50,692 nt of DNA from Roseomonas aeriglobus (lineage in GTDB: Bacteria > Pseudomonadota > Alphaproteobacteria > Sphingomonadales > Sphingomonadaceae). The notes beneath the pieces were generated by a model. The model made no database searches, was not told where the DNA came from, and saw only the letters and a program-made list of their open reading frames with translations. Below are positions 8,580 through 16,049 of the stretch, one piece after another. The translations under genes were made by a program, and so were the position numbers. Numbering within the stretch: the stretch's first letter is position 1; each line of letters begins with the position of its first letter. The stretch lies in NCBI GenBank assembly GCA_016937575.1, contig JAFHKN010000003.1, positions 1-50,692 on the forward strand, in the 5' to 3' direction.

Positions 8580-8614
8580 AAGCTACAAAGCTGGGGCAGG
8601 GGGTTGGTGTCAGA
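8560..8614. repeat. Right inverted repeat of the transposition module
   Basis: Reverse-complement partner of 4664-4721 (31 of 33 inner positions at 8560-8592, plus the outer TGACACC). Its inner edge adds a separate small palindrome, TGTCAC TTC GTGACA, at about 8555-8569. The outer edge merges into the palindromic box at 8608-8630, so the exact terminal base is uncertain. Confidence 0.78.
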
Positions 8615-8630
8615 ACCGACCGGTTATGAC
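8608..8630. repeat. 23-bp palindromic box, left bracket of the sulfur island
   Basis: Arms TGTCAGAACCG and CGGTTATGAC form an imperfect palindrome, which with flanks extends to GGTGTCA...TGACACC. The same box in the same orientation is at 17636-17658 with one mismatch. The two copies enclose exactly the sulfur gene island. Half of the palindrome also resembles the left transposon end near 4655-4672. It could be a transposon terminus or a recombinase crossover site. Confidence 0.8.
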
Positions 8631-8681
8631 ACCAGCAGCGTTACGGACTAGAACGGCGAAACAGTAAACGTGTCGGCGTGA

Positions 8682-9227
8682 TCAGTCGGGGATCAGTGCC
8701 CAACCACGCAGTTGCAAAGTCGCCATAGTCGTCAGCGCAGACACGTCAGTTTCGACACTCTTTCCTACCGTAGCGGGGTCGATCCCGTTTCCGATAAGAG
8801 CTTGGCTGCATACCCGAACGGATACACCCGCCTTTTTCAACGCCTCAATTAAGGCAAGGTTGGGATTCGCAGCTACTCCCGTCTTTGTCGCATAGGCGCG
8901 ATCTTCGGTAACGATGGGCGTCGCCGGACCGTGGACGATCACGACGACATCGCCTTGTTCTGGACGAACGCCATCGTTGCCCAGCAGGTTCAAAAAGCGG
9001 GCGACCTTCTCCAGCGATGGATTGATTTTATCCGGCGTTGCCGCGGCCTTGGTCACATTGAACAGCACGCGATAGCGCAACTTGCGATCGGGCCGTTCCG
9101 CAGCACCTTCGACGGGTGTGATCGCGCCATATCCCGGTATCACCGCCTGCCTAGGCACGCCGGCTGAAGCACTGACGCTGCTCATGAGTGACAAGCATCC
9201 TGCAAGAGCAATGATTGGCATACGCAT
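8682..9227 (-). CDS. DsrE-family periplasmic sulfur protein
   Basis: 181 aa. Residues 1-23 are a signal peptide ending in SASAG. The mature part has the DsrE-type alpha/beta pattern (VVVIVHGPATPIV, then NPNLALIEALKKAGVSVRVCSQAL) with one cysteine at about residue 140 in the position used by this family for sulfur relay. The start ATG has AGAAGGA upstream. It is the last gene of the minus-strand arm peroxiredoxin, ArsR regulator, DsrE, divergent from the persulfide dioxygenase arm. I infer a periplasmic carrier or sensor of sulfane sulfur; the exact substrate is unknown. Confidence 0.8.
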   Translation of the reverse strand: MRMPIIALAGCLSLMSSVSASAGVPRQAVIPGYGAITPVEGAAERPDRKLRYRVLFNVTKAAATPDKINPSLEKVARFLNLLGNDGVRPEQGDVVVIVHGPATPIVTEDRAYATKTGVAANPNLALIEALKKAGVSVRVCSQALIGNGIDPATVGKSVETDVSALTTMATLQLRGWALIPD

Positions 9228-9255
9228 CCGCTTTTTCCTTCTTCAGCCGAAATGA

Positions 9256-9663
9256 TCAGCCAACTCTCGCAAAAACGGCCGCACCGATGTTTTGCGGTCG
9301 AACCACGGACGGCGTCTCGCGCGGTCGCACTGGGCGGGGGGCCGGGGCCGTTTGGGGAGCCGACAGATCGTCGGCTCCGAACATCGCCTCCAGGGTTCGC
9401 ACACACAGTGCGGCTGCATCGTCGGCAAGACGGTAGTGAACCTGCTTCGCCTCACGCCTGGTCTTCACCAGATCGGCGCGCCGCAGCTCGGCAAGCTGCT
9501 GACTGAGCGCTGGTTGGGTCACGCCCGTGGCCGCCTCGATGTCCGCCACCTGCCGTTCGCCACCCAGCAGATAGGACAGGATCATAAGGCGCTGCGGCTG
9601 CGCGAACACGCGCAGCTTCTCGACTGCAACGTCGGCAAGCGCGCGGGACTGGTAGATCGCCAT
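9256..9663 (-). CDS. ArsR/SmtB-family regulator, probable sulfide or persulfide repressor
   Basis: Winged-helix protein of about 135 aa: AQPQRLMILSYLLGGERQVADIEAATGVTQP, then the recognition helix ALSQQLAELRRADLV and the wing KQVHYRL, as in BigR/SqrR/YgaV. The context (persulfide dioxygenase, SQR, DUF442, YeeE) is the classic BigR-type regulon. Known BigR/SqrR sensors use two conserved cysteines; here the first position reads ILSYL (Ser) and only one cysteine is present in the whole protein (C88 counting from a GTG at 9666). A proline-rich tail of about 35 residues is added. The ATG at 9663 shares a base with the peroxiredoxin stop (TGATG). It probably represses the divergent promoters; the ligand is inferred. 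Confidence 0.85.
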   Translation of the reverse strand: MAIYQSRALADVAVEKLRVFAQPQRLMILSYLLGGERQVADIEAATGVTQPALSQQLAELRRADLVKTRREAKQVHYRLADDAAALCVRTLEAMFGADDLSAPQTAPAPRPVRPRETPSVVRPQNIGAAVFARVG

Positions 9664-10280
9664 CACCGGTCAGCCTTCGTCTGGTGAAACCAGTCGGCGC
9701 CTGCGTTCCCCGGCAAAGCGGGAGGCAGGAGCACGTCGTCGCCCGGCTGCCAGTCAGCGGGCGTATAGGCCTCGCCATCGGCCGAACGCTGCAACGCCCT
9801 GACCGTGCGAAGCATCTCGTCGACCGAGCGCCCGACATTCATCGGATACCAGCTGAGTGCGCGGATAATGCCTTTGGGATCGATGAAGTAGGTTGCACGT
9901 ACCGTTGAGGCATCGCCAGCCTGCTCGTCGAGCATGCCGTAGGCATACCCAACCGCCATCGACGGATCCTCGATCACCGGAAACGGCACCTCGACATCAA
10001 AAACGTCGTGGATCGCGCGAAGCCAGGCGACATGAGAGTAGAGGCTGTCGACCGACAGCCCCAACAATACGCAATCCAGCTCCTCGAATTGAGGGGCCGC
10101 TTTAGCCAAGGCCACAAACTCGCTCGTGCAAACCGGCGTGAAGTCAGCAGGGTGCGAGAAAAACACAATCCAGCGCCCACGATACTGATCGAGCGCAATC
10201 TCGCCCTGAGTGGTGCGGGCGGTGAAGTTCGGGGCTGCATCCCCGATGCGCAGCGAGCGCGGCATGTTCGCTTCCATCAT
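9663..10280 (-). CDS. Peroxiredoxin, 1-Cys (Prx6-like) type
   Basis: 205 aa from the ATG at 10280, which has GGAGG just upstream; a TTG at 10295 overlaps that site and is unlikely. Thioredoxin fold with the peroxidatic motif HPADFTPVCTSEF (Cys at about 51) and the extended C-terminal domain (PADWQPGDDVLLPP) typical of Prx6/AhpC2-like enzymes. It reduces hydroperoxides and, in some family members, persulfides, in the cytosol. It is first in the minus-strand arm and divergent from the persulfide dioxygenase, consistent with co-induction during sulfide oxidation. Confidence 0.9.
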   Translation of the reverse strand: MMEANMPRSLRIGDAAPNFTARTTQGEIALDQYRGRWIVFFSHPADFTPVCTSEFVALAKAAPQFEELDCVLLGLSVDSLYSHVAWLRAIHDVFDVEVPFPVIEDPSMAVGYAYGMLDEQAGDASTVRATYFIDPKGIIRALSWYPMNVGRSVDEMLRTVRALQRSADGEAYTPADWQPGDDVLLPPALPGNAGADWFHQTKADR

Positions 10281-10371
10281 TTCCATTCCTCCCAAATGGC
10301 ACGAACACCCCGTTGACGCAATACGCTTACACAGCTACATAAACCATGAGTTTGTTTAAATGGAGATGGTC
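10281..10371. promoter_or_regulatory. Divergent control region of the sulfur island
   Basis: On the plus strand TTGACG (10313-10318) and TACATA (10336-10341) are separated by 17 bp, a good sigma70-like promoter for the nine-gene arm. Immediately downstream is a short dyad AAAC-N5-GTTT (about 10341-10353) followed by TTTAAA, a candidate operator for the ArsR-type regulator. The promoter for the minus-strand arm must lie in the same 90 bp but is not distinct. Confidence 0.6.
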
Positions 10372-11289
10372 ATGGACCCGGTTTTGAGCGAAGCCAACGC
10401 CCAGATCAGACGCGCAAAAGCGGCCGGATCGCCGGTCGTTCAGTCCTTCTTTGATGAGCCTACCAACACAGCGACCTACGTCGTTTGGGACGTGGCGACG
10501 AAAAAGGCTGCGATCGTCGACAGCGTCCTCGATTTTGACGCCGCGGCTGGCCGGACCAAAACCGCGTCGGCGGACGCAGTGATCGCTTACGTGCGGGATC
10601 AGGGACTGACGGTCGATTGGCTGCTGGAAACCCATGCTCATGCCGATCACCTGTCTGCGGCACCTTATCTTCAGCAGGCGCTTGGCGGGCAGCTCGCGAT
10701 CGGTCGTGAGATCATCCGGGTTCAGAACGTGTTCGGCAAAATCTTCAACGCCGGCACCGATTTTGAGCGCAACGGTTCCGAGTTCGACCGGCTGTTCGAG
10801 GACGGCGACCGCTTTGCCATCGGCAACATCGACGCCATTGCGCTGCACGTGCCCGGCCATACGCCGGCGGACATGGCCTATGCGATTGGGGACGCGGTCT
10901 TCACCGGCGATACGCTCTTCATGCCCGATTACGGCACCGCGCGGGCAGACTTCCCTGGTGGCGACGCACGCCAGCTATTCCGCTCGATCCGCCGGCTCAT
11001 GCAGCTGCCGGACGAGACGCGCCTGTTCCTCTGCCACGACTACAAGGCGGTGGGTCGCGACCAATATGTCTGGGAGACGACTGTAGGCGCACAGCGTGTC
11101 GGCAACGTGCATGTCCACGAAGGGGTCAGCGAAGACGACTTCGTCGCGATGCGGACCAGTCGCGACGCCACCTTGTCGATGCCGAAGCTCATCCTGCCCT
11201 CGATCCAGGTGAACATGCGCGGTGGTCATCTGCCGGAGCCGGAAGCCAACGGCACCCGCTACCTCAAAATTCCGCTGGATGCGCTGTGA
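10372..11289 (+). CDS. Persulfide dioxygenase 1 (ETHE1/Blh-like metallo-beta-lactamase fold)
   Basis: 305 aa from the ATG at 10372 (GGAG upstream; ATGs at 10360 and 10366 are alternatives). MBL-fold motif THAHADH (about 87-93), PGHTPADM, FTGDTLF and FLCHDY supply the iron ligands expected of ETHE1-type enzymes, which oxidise glutathione persulfide to sulfite. It is the first gene of the plus-strand operon directly behind the divergent promoter. The domain is Blh-like but without the fused DUF442 part, which is encoded separately at 12170. A second, different dioxygenase lies at the other end of the island (16712). Confidence 0.92.
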   Translation: MDPVLSEANAQIRRAKAAGSPVVQSFFDEPTNTATYVVWDVATKKAAIVDSVLDFDAAAGRTKTASADAVIAYVRDQGLTVDWLLETHAHADHLSAAPYLQQALGGQLAIGREIIRVQNVFGKIFNAGTDFERNGSEFDRLFEDGDRFAIGNIDAIALHVPGHTPADMAYAIGDAVFTGDTLFMPDYGTARADFPGGDARQLFRSIRRLMQLPDETRLFLCHDYKAVGRDQYVWETTVGAQRVGNVHVHEGVSEDDFVAMRTSRDATLSMPKLILPSIQVNMRGGHLPEPEANGTRYLKIPLDAL

Positions 11290-11726
11290 TGCCAGGCTTT
11301 CCCCATGCCATGCCGCTCGAAGGCTTCATCGGCGGGCTGATGATCGGTGTCGCCGCGGCGATCATGCTGCTGGGCAACGGGCGCATCGCCGGTGTCAGCG
11401 GCATGTTCGCAAGAGTTTTGGGTCTTACCGATGGAGGTCCACCATGGGCCCTCGCGCTGCTCTTTACCGCGGGTCTGCCCTTGGGCGCGGGTATTGCTGC
11501 GGCCAGTTTGGGCGTGAAAGCCAGCTTTCCGGCATCGCTTTCGCTGATTGCCGTCGCCGGTCTGGTCGTCGGTATCGGAACGCGGCTTGGGTCCGGGTGC
11601 ACCAGTGGTCACGGCGTATGCGGCCTGTCCCGCCTGTCGCCCCGGTCCATCGCCGCGACCGTCACGTTCATGGCGACCGGCGTCGTCACGGTCACGATCA
11701 TGCGTCTGTCCGGGGTGATACTGTGA
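11289..11726 (+). CDS. YeeE/YedE-family sulfur transporter, first half
   Basis: 145 aa, four predicted membrane helices, with the family motif GSGCTSGHGVCG (about 100-111) that carries the conserved cysteines. YeeE/YedE proteins such as TsuA import thiosulfate or related sulfur compounds through the inner membrane. Here the protein is split in two genes, as in many BigR-type operons. The start overlaps the dioxygenase stop (TGATG) and the stop overlaps the next ATG. The transported compound is unknown. Confidence 0.88.
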   Translation: MPGFPHAMPLEGFIGGLMIGVAAAIMLLGNGRIAGVSGMFARVLGLTDGGPPWALALLFTAGLPLGAGIAAASLGVKASFPASLSLIAVAGLVVGIGTRLGSGCTSGHGVCGLSRLSPRSIAATVTFMATGVVTVTIMRLSGVIL

Positions 11727-12151
11727 TGCGCCAGAACCTCATTTCACTCGCTAGCGGGACGCTGTTCGGCGCCGGCCTTGCCATCTCCGGAATGATCGAT
11801 CCGGCGCGGGTGCGCGCGTTCCTCGATGTCACCGGCGCGTGGGACCCGACCTTGGCGTTCGTCATGGCAGGCGCGATCCTGCCGATGGCGATAGCCTGGT
11901 TCGTCGTGCGGCGTCGCTCGACCCCGATCGCGGCCGAACAATTCCACACGCCCGCCACCTCGCCGATCGACCGGCGCCTCATCGGCGGTGCGGCCTTGTT
12001 CGGCATAGGCTGGGGCATCGTCGGATTGTGCCCAGGTCCCGCCATTGCCGCACTGGCGATCCAGCCTCTGCCGGCACTGGTCTTCATCGCTGCAATGGCC
12101 CTCGGCGTTGCCGTCCACCGCTTTGCATTCACTTCCCGCCGTTCGGCCTGA
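11726..12151 (+). CDS. YeeE/YedE-family sulfur transporter, second half (DUF6691-like)
   Basis: 141 aa, about four membrane helices, with ASGTLFGAGLAISGM and GLCPGPA motifs that mirror the cysteine motif of the first half. It likely forms one transporter with the preceding protein. The ATG shares its first base with the preceding stop (11726). A spacer of 18 bp containing AGGAG separates it from the DUF442 gene. Role in uptake or movement of sulfur species is inferred from family and context. Confidence 0.87.
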   Translation: MRQNLISLASGTLFGAGLAISGMIDPARVRAFLDVTGAWDPTLAFVMAGAILPMAIAWFVVRRRSTPIAAEQFHTPATSPIDRRLIGGAALFGIGWGIVGLCPGPAIAALAIQPLPALVFIAAMALGVAVHRFAFTSRRSA

Positions 12152-12169
12152 TCAGACAGGAGACATCAC

Positions 12170-12604
12170 ATGGCTTTCAAGCAGATCACCTCGTCCTTCT
12201 CTGCCGCCCCCCAGCTGACGCAAGACGACCTCGCCGCTGCCGCGAAGGCAGGATATCGCTCGATCATCTCAAGCCGCCCGGACGGCGAGGAGGCGGGCCA
12301 GCCAAGCGCGGAAGAAATGGCCCGAATGGCAGGCGACCACGGTCTCGCGTTTGCCCATGTCCCTATCGTACCGGGCAAGGCGACTGACGCCGATGCGGAT
12401 CGCATGAAGGAGGCGCTAGCCACGCTGCCACAGCCGACGCTCGGCTTCTGCCGTAGCGGGACGCGCGCGGCGACCTTGTGGGCGTTGGCCGAGGCCGATC
12501 GCGCCGACCCGGCGACGATCGTCGACCAAGCAAAGGCAGCCGGGTACGACCTTGCCGATCTCACGCCTGCGCTGAAGCGCCGTTCCGAAAGGGCTGATCA
12601 ATGA
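12170..12604 (+). CDS. DUF442 / TIGR01244 sulfurtransferase-phosphatase-like protein
   Basis: 144 aa. Tyrosine-phosphatase-like fold with the active-site loop FCRSGTRA (Cys94), the family signature that replaces the classical HCxxGxxR. In other bacteria this domain is fused N-terminally to the ETHE1-type dioxygenase as Blh. Here it stands alone in the same operon. It may act as a rhodanese-like carrier passing sulfane sulfur between SQR and the dioxygenase. AGGAG precedes the ATG, and its stop overlaps the sqr ATG (ATGA, 12601-12604). Confidence 0.88.
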   Translation: MAFKQITSSFSAAPQLTQDDLAAAAKAGYRSIISSRPDGEEAGQPSAEEMARMAGDHGLAFAHVPIVPGKATDADADRMKEALATLPQPTLGFCRSGTRAATLWALAEADRADPATIVDQAKAAGYDLADLTPALKRRSERADQ

Positions 12605-13833
12605 CCTACGACATCGTCATCATCGGGGGCGGTGCCGCCGGCATCGCGACCGCTTCCAGCATTCTGAAGCGCAACGCCAAAGTGACGATCGCGGTCGTCG
12701 ATCCGGCGACCGACCATTATTACCAGCCCGGCTGGACGATGGTGGGGGCCGGCGTCTTCACTCCCGAACAGACGCGCAAGGCCGAATCCGACATAATGCC
12801 AAAGGGCGTTAAGTGGGTACGGTTGCCCGCCGTTGCCATCGACCCCGACCGTAACACGGTCGAGCTCGAAGACGGTGACACATTGACCTATCGCGTTCTG
12901 GTCGTCGCGCCCGGGCTGCGCCTGGCGTGGGAGAAGATCGAAGGGCTGCCTGAGGCTCTCGGCCGCAACGGCGTCACCTCCAACTATCGCTACGATCTGG
13001 CACCCTACACCTACCAGCTCGTCAAGGAATTGCGGCAGGGGCGGGCGCTGTTCTCGCAGCCACCCATGCCGATCAAGTGCGCCGGCGCACCGCAGAAAGC
13101 GATGTATCTCTCCTGCGACATCTGGCGGGATAGCGGCGTTCTCCCAGCTATCGACGTCGAGTTCCATAATGCCGGCGCAGCCCTGTTCGGGGTCCCGACC
13201 TACGTCCCGGCGCTGATGGAATATGTCGAGAAGTACGGTATCGATCTCAGGCTTGAGTCCAACCTGGTCGCGGTCGACGCCGATCGCCGCGTCGCCACGT
13301 TCGAGCGCAAGCAGGACGGCGTCTCCGAGCGGATCGAACGTGAGTTCGATATGCTCCATGTCGTGCCACCTCAGGTGTCACATGCGGTCGTCGCAAATAG
13401 CCCGCTTGCGGCTGCGAGCGGCTTCGTCGAGGTCGACGAGACTACGCTGCGGCACAAGCGATTTGAAAACATCTTTGGCCTTGGCGATGCCGCTGGCACC
13501 AGCAACGCCAAGACCGCCGCTGCTGCTCGCGTCCAGGCGCCCGTGGTCGCAGTCAACGCGCTGGCCGCGCTCGACGGCAGACCCCCCGTTGCCGATTATA
13601 ATGGTTACGGCTCATGCCCGCTCACGGTCGAACGCGGTAAGATCGTCCTCGCCGAGTTCGGCTATGGCGGAAAGCTGCTGCCCAGCTTCCCATCCTGGCT
13701 GCTGGACGGAACGCGTCCGACGCGCACCGCGTGGTTCCTGAAAGAGCGGATGCTGCCCCCGATCTACTGGCAGGGCATGCTGAAAGGCCGTGAGTGGATG
13801 GCCGCTCCACACGAGATCGGCAAGGCGGCATGA
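12601..13833 (+). CDS. sqr: Sulfide:quinone oxidoreductase
   Basis: 410 aa FAD-dependent flavoprotein: N-terminal dinucleotide fold IIGGGAAGIATAS, a second FAD segment FGLGDAAGT (about 292-300), and cysteines at 160, 172 and 339 (PIKCAGAP, LSCDIW, YGSCPL). C160 and C339 fit the redox pair of SQR; the C-terminal WFLKERMLPPIYWQGMLKG is an amphipathic membrane-association region. It oxidises sulfide to a persulfide acceptor and passes electrons to quinone at the cytoplasmic membrane. It overlaps both neighbours (ATGA on each side). This is the key enzyme of the island. Confidence 0.92.
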   Translation: MTYDIVIIGGGAAGIATASSILKRNAKVTIAVVDPATDHYYQPGWTMVGAGVFTPEQTRKAESDIMPKGVKWVRLPAVAIDPDRNTVELEDGDTLTYRVLVVAPGLRLAWEKIEGLPEALGRNGVTSNYRYDLAPYTYQLVKELRQGRALFSQPPMPIKCAGAPQKAMYLSCDIWRDSGVLPAIDVEFHNAGAALFGVPTYVPALMEYVEKYGIDLRLESNLVAVDADRRVATFERKQDGVSERIEREFDMLHVVPPQVSHAVVANSPLAAASGFVEVDETTLRHKRFENIFGLGDAAGTSNAKTAAAARVQAPVVAVNALAALDGRPPVADYNGYGSCPLTVERGKIVLAEFGYGGKLLPSFPSWLLDGTRPTRTAWFLKERMLPPIYWQGMLKGREWMAAPHEIGKAA

Positions 13834-14612
13834 TCCTCGAACCAATCCAGTATCTGCTTGGCGCCTTGTCCGGCAGCCTGGTCGGATTCACCCTCGGGCT
13901 CGTCGGTGGCGGTGGCTCGATCCTCGCCGTGCCGCTCATGGTGTATCTGGTGCGCGTTCCCGACGCGCACCTCGCCATCGGTACGAGCGCGTTTGCCGTG
14001 GCGGCCAATGCCGCGACCGGTCTGATCGGTCATGCCAAGGCTCATACCGTAAAATGGCGGTGCGGCGGCATGTATGCGACTGCCGGCGTCATCGGTGCGC
14101 TACTCGGATCCACCGCGGGCAAGGCCGTCGATGGCGGCAAGCTCCTCTTTCTATTCGCGCTCGTCATGATCGTCGTCGGCGTTGTGATGCTGCGCGGGCG
14201 GGGTGACGCTGGTAATCCCGGTGCAGAATGCAACCGGGAGAAGGCGCCCAAGGTGCTGGGTTATGGCCTCGGCACCGGACTGTTTTCAGGCTTCTTTGGC
14301 ATCGGTGGTGGCTTCCTGATCGTTCCCGGACTGATTGGATCGACGGGCATGCCGATCCTCAACGCCGTCGGCACGTCGCTGATCGCCGTCACCGCGTTCG
14401 GGCTAACGACCGCTGCCAACTACGCGTTCTCCGGGCTTGTGGATTGGCCGCTCGCCTTCGCCTTCATCGGCGGTGGAGTTATCGGCGGGTTGATCGGCAC
14501 GCGGATCGCTAAGCGTCTGGGCACGGGCAGTACGCTCACCACGGTTTTCGCAATGCTGATCTTCGTGGTCGCAGCCTATATGCTCTGGAAGAGCGCAGGC
14601 GCGTTTCTGTGA
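13830..14612 (+). CDS. TauE/SafE-family sulfite exporter
   Basis: 260 aa with 7-8 membrane helices and the two duplicated family motifs, GFTLGLVGGGGSILAVPL near the N-terminus and GFFGIGGGFLIVPGL in the second half, followed by NAVGTSLIAVTAFG. Start chosen at the ATG overlapping the sqr stop (ATGA, 13830-13833). It probably exports the sulfite made by the persulfide dioxygenases, completing detoxification of sulfide. Confidence 0.9.
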   Translation: MILEPIQYLLGALSGSLVGFTLGLVGGGGSILAVPLMVYLVRVPDAHLAIGTSAFAVAANAATGLIGHAKAHTVKWRCGGMYATAGVIGALLGSTAGKAVDGGKLLFLFALVMIVVGVVMLRGRGDAGNPGAECNREKAPKVLGYGLGTGLFSGFFGIGGGFLIVPGLIGSTGMPILNAVGTSLIAVTAFGLTTAANYAFSGLVDWPLAFAFIGGGVIGGLIGTRIAKRLGTGSTLTTVFAMLIFVVAAYMLWKSAGAFL

Positions 14613-15421
14613 TGGGCAGCGCAATTGCCATCGGGCCGCTGATGATGGCGGTCGATCGCGGATTGGCGGTTCTGTGCGTCGCCGTGTTCCTCGGTTTGAC
14701 GGCGCTGGCGGGACGGTTCCGCTTCCCGCGAGTGTCGATGGTCGCGACCAGTGCTATTGTCGTCGGGCTGGTGACGGCCCGGATCGGCTATGTCGCGACG
14801 CATTGGGCGAGCTACGCCGATGCTCCACTTTCCATCCTAGCTATATGGCAGGGAGGCTTCTCGGCCGTCGCCGGCCTCGCCGGCGCTGCGGTAACGCTGG
14901 CGTTCCGGCTCGGCCGAACGCGCGCTCTGGCGATAGGCTGGGCAGCGCTTGCCGTAGCTGGCGGCCTCTGGTTCACGCTTCAGGCGCTGATCCCGCCCGT
15001 GACCTACGGCCCCTTTCCCTATCATCTCGCCCTAACGACGCCATCCGGCGCTCCGCTCCCGCTTGATCGTTTCCGGGGTCGTCCCTTCGTGGTCAATCTG
15101 TGGGCGACATGGTGCGGCCCATGCCGGCGCGAGCTGCCGATGCTCGATGCTGCTGCGTCGCGCCGTGGAGAGGTTCCGATTCTGCTCGCCGATCAGGGTG
15201 AGGCGCCGGCGACCGTTACCCAGTTCCTTACCCGCGAAGGCATCGGTGCCGGCAACGTCGCGCTTGATCCCGACCGTAGGCTTTCCCGAGCCTTCGAAGT
15301 CGCCGGCTATCCCGCAACCGCCTTCGTCGCCGCGAATGGCACGATCGTGCAGCTTCAGCTCGGAGAGTTGTCGCGCGCCGCGCTCGCCGATGGAATTGAT
15401 AAGGCAAGGAAACACCGATGA
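14612..15421 (+). CDS. Lgt-like membrane domain fused to TlpA-type thioredoxin domain
   Basis: 269 aa from the ATG at 14612 (sharing a base with the tauE-like stop). The N-terminal part (about 1-128) has four membrane helices and a stretch TARIGYVATHW...IWQGGFSAVAGL that resembles prolipoprotein diacylglyceryl transferase, without that enzyme's full set of catalytic residues that I can recognise. The C-terminal part is a TlpA/ResA-like thioredoxin fold with NLWATWCGPCRRELPML (WCGPC at about 167-171) and a cis-Pro segment AGYPATAF. It probably reduces periplasmic disulfides or polysulfides. It overlaps the following DsbA gene (ATGA, 15418-15421). Confidence 0.8.
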   Translation: MGSAIAIGPLMMAVDRGLAVLCVAVFLGLTALAGRFRFPRVSMVATSAIVVGLVTARIGYVATHWASYADAPLSILAIWQGGFSAVAGLAGAAVTLAFRLGRTRALAIGWAALAVAGGLWFTLQALIPPVTYGPFPYHLALTTPSGAPLPLDRFRGRPFVVNLWATWCGPCRRELPMLDAAASRRGEVPILLADQGEAPATVTQFLTREGIGAGNVALDPDRRLSRAFEVAGYPATAFVAANGTIVQLQLGELSRAALADGIDKARKHR

Positions 15422-16047
15422 ACCGCCGCAACCTTCTCTTTCGCGGCGCTCTAGCCGCGCTTGCTTTCGCCGTGCCGATGACACCTGCGGTCGGGCAGCA
15501 GCAGCCTGATTTGTCGCGCAAGGCAGTCGTCGACGATCCCGTAGCCCCCAAGCGGGCCGGCACCGCCTATGACGTCACCGTTGTCGAGTTCTTCGACTAC
15601 AACTGCCCCTATTGCCGTCGCATGGAGCCGGTGCTGAACGCGCTGCTTCGCTCCGACCCGAAGGTCCGGATCGTGTATCGGGATTGGCCAATATTCGGAC
15701 CCGCCTCCCGTGAGGCGTCCCGGGCGGCCGTCGCGAGCCAGTGGCAGGGCAGGCATGCCGCCTTCCATGGAGCGCTGCTTGCCTCGCCGGCGCGGCTCGA
15801 CAGCGCCGGTATCAGGGCAGCTGCTGTGAAAGCCAAGGTGGATTGGCCGCGTCTGCAACGTGACCTGAAGACGCGTGGCGCGGAAATCGATGCGCTGCTC
15901 GCACGCACCAATGCGATTGCCGAAGCGATCGGGTTCAATGGGACGCCGGCGCTGATCGTCGGCTCGCAGGTCGTGGCCGGCGCGGTCGATCTGCCGGCGC
16001 TCCGCCGCCTCGTCGCCACGGCGCGCAGCAAGCCCGGAGGGCGTTGA
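15418..16047 (+). CDS. DsbA-family periplasmic thiol oxidoreductase, CPYC type
   Basis: 209 aa. A signal peptide with MNRRNLLFRG followed by a hydrophobic core and a likely cleavage after PAVG (about 26); the Arg pair hints at Tat export, though Sec is possible. Thioredoxin fold with FFDYNCPYCRRM (CPYC at 63-66), the DWPIFGP insert and cis-Pro at NGTPALIVG. This belongs to the DsbA/Com1-like group. It probably partners with the TlpA-like fusion upstream and the second DsbA downstream in handling periplasmic thiols or persulfides. Confidence 0.88.
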   Translation: MNRRNLLFRGALAALAFAVPMTPAVGQQQPDLSRKAVVDDPVAPKRAGTAYDVTVVEFFDYNCPYCRRMEPVLNALLRSDPKVRIVYRDWPIFGPASREASRAAVASQWQGRHAAFHGALLASPARLDSAGIRAAAVKAKVDWPRLQRDLKTRGAEIDALLARTNAIAEAIGFNGTPALIVGSQVVAGAVDLPALRRLVATARSKPGGR

Positions 16048-16049
16048 GC

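Noticed and set aside
11222..12151. Long plus-strand frame starting inside the persulfide dioxygenase
   Set aside because: Its first 170 codons are low-complexity Arg/His shadow sequence of the YeeE gene. Only the last 141 codons, from the ATG at 11726, are the real transporter half.
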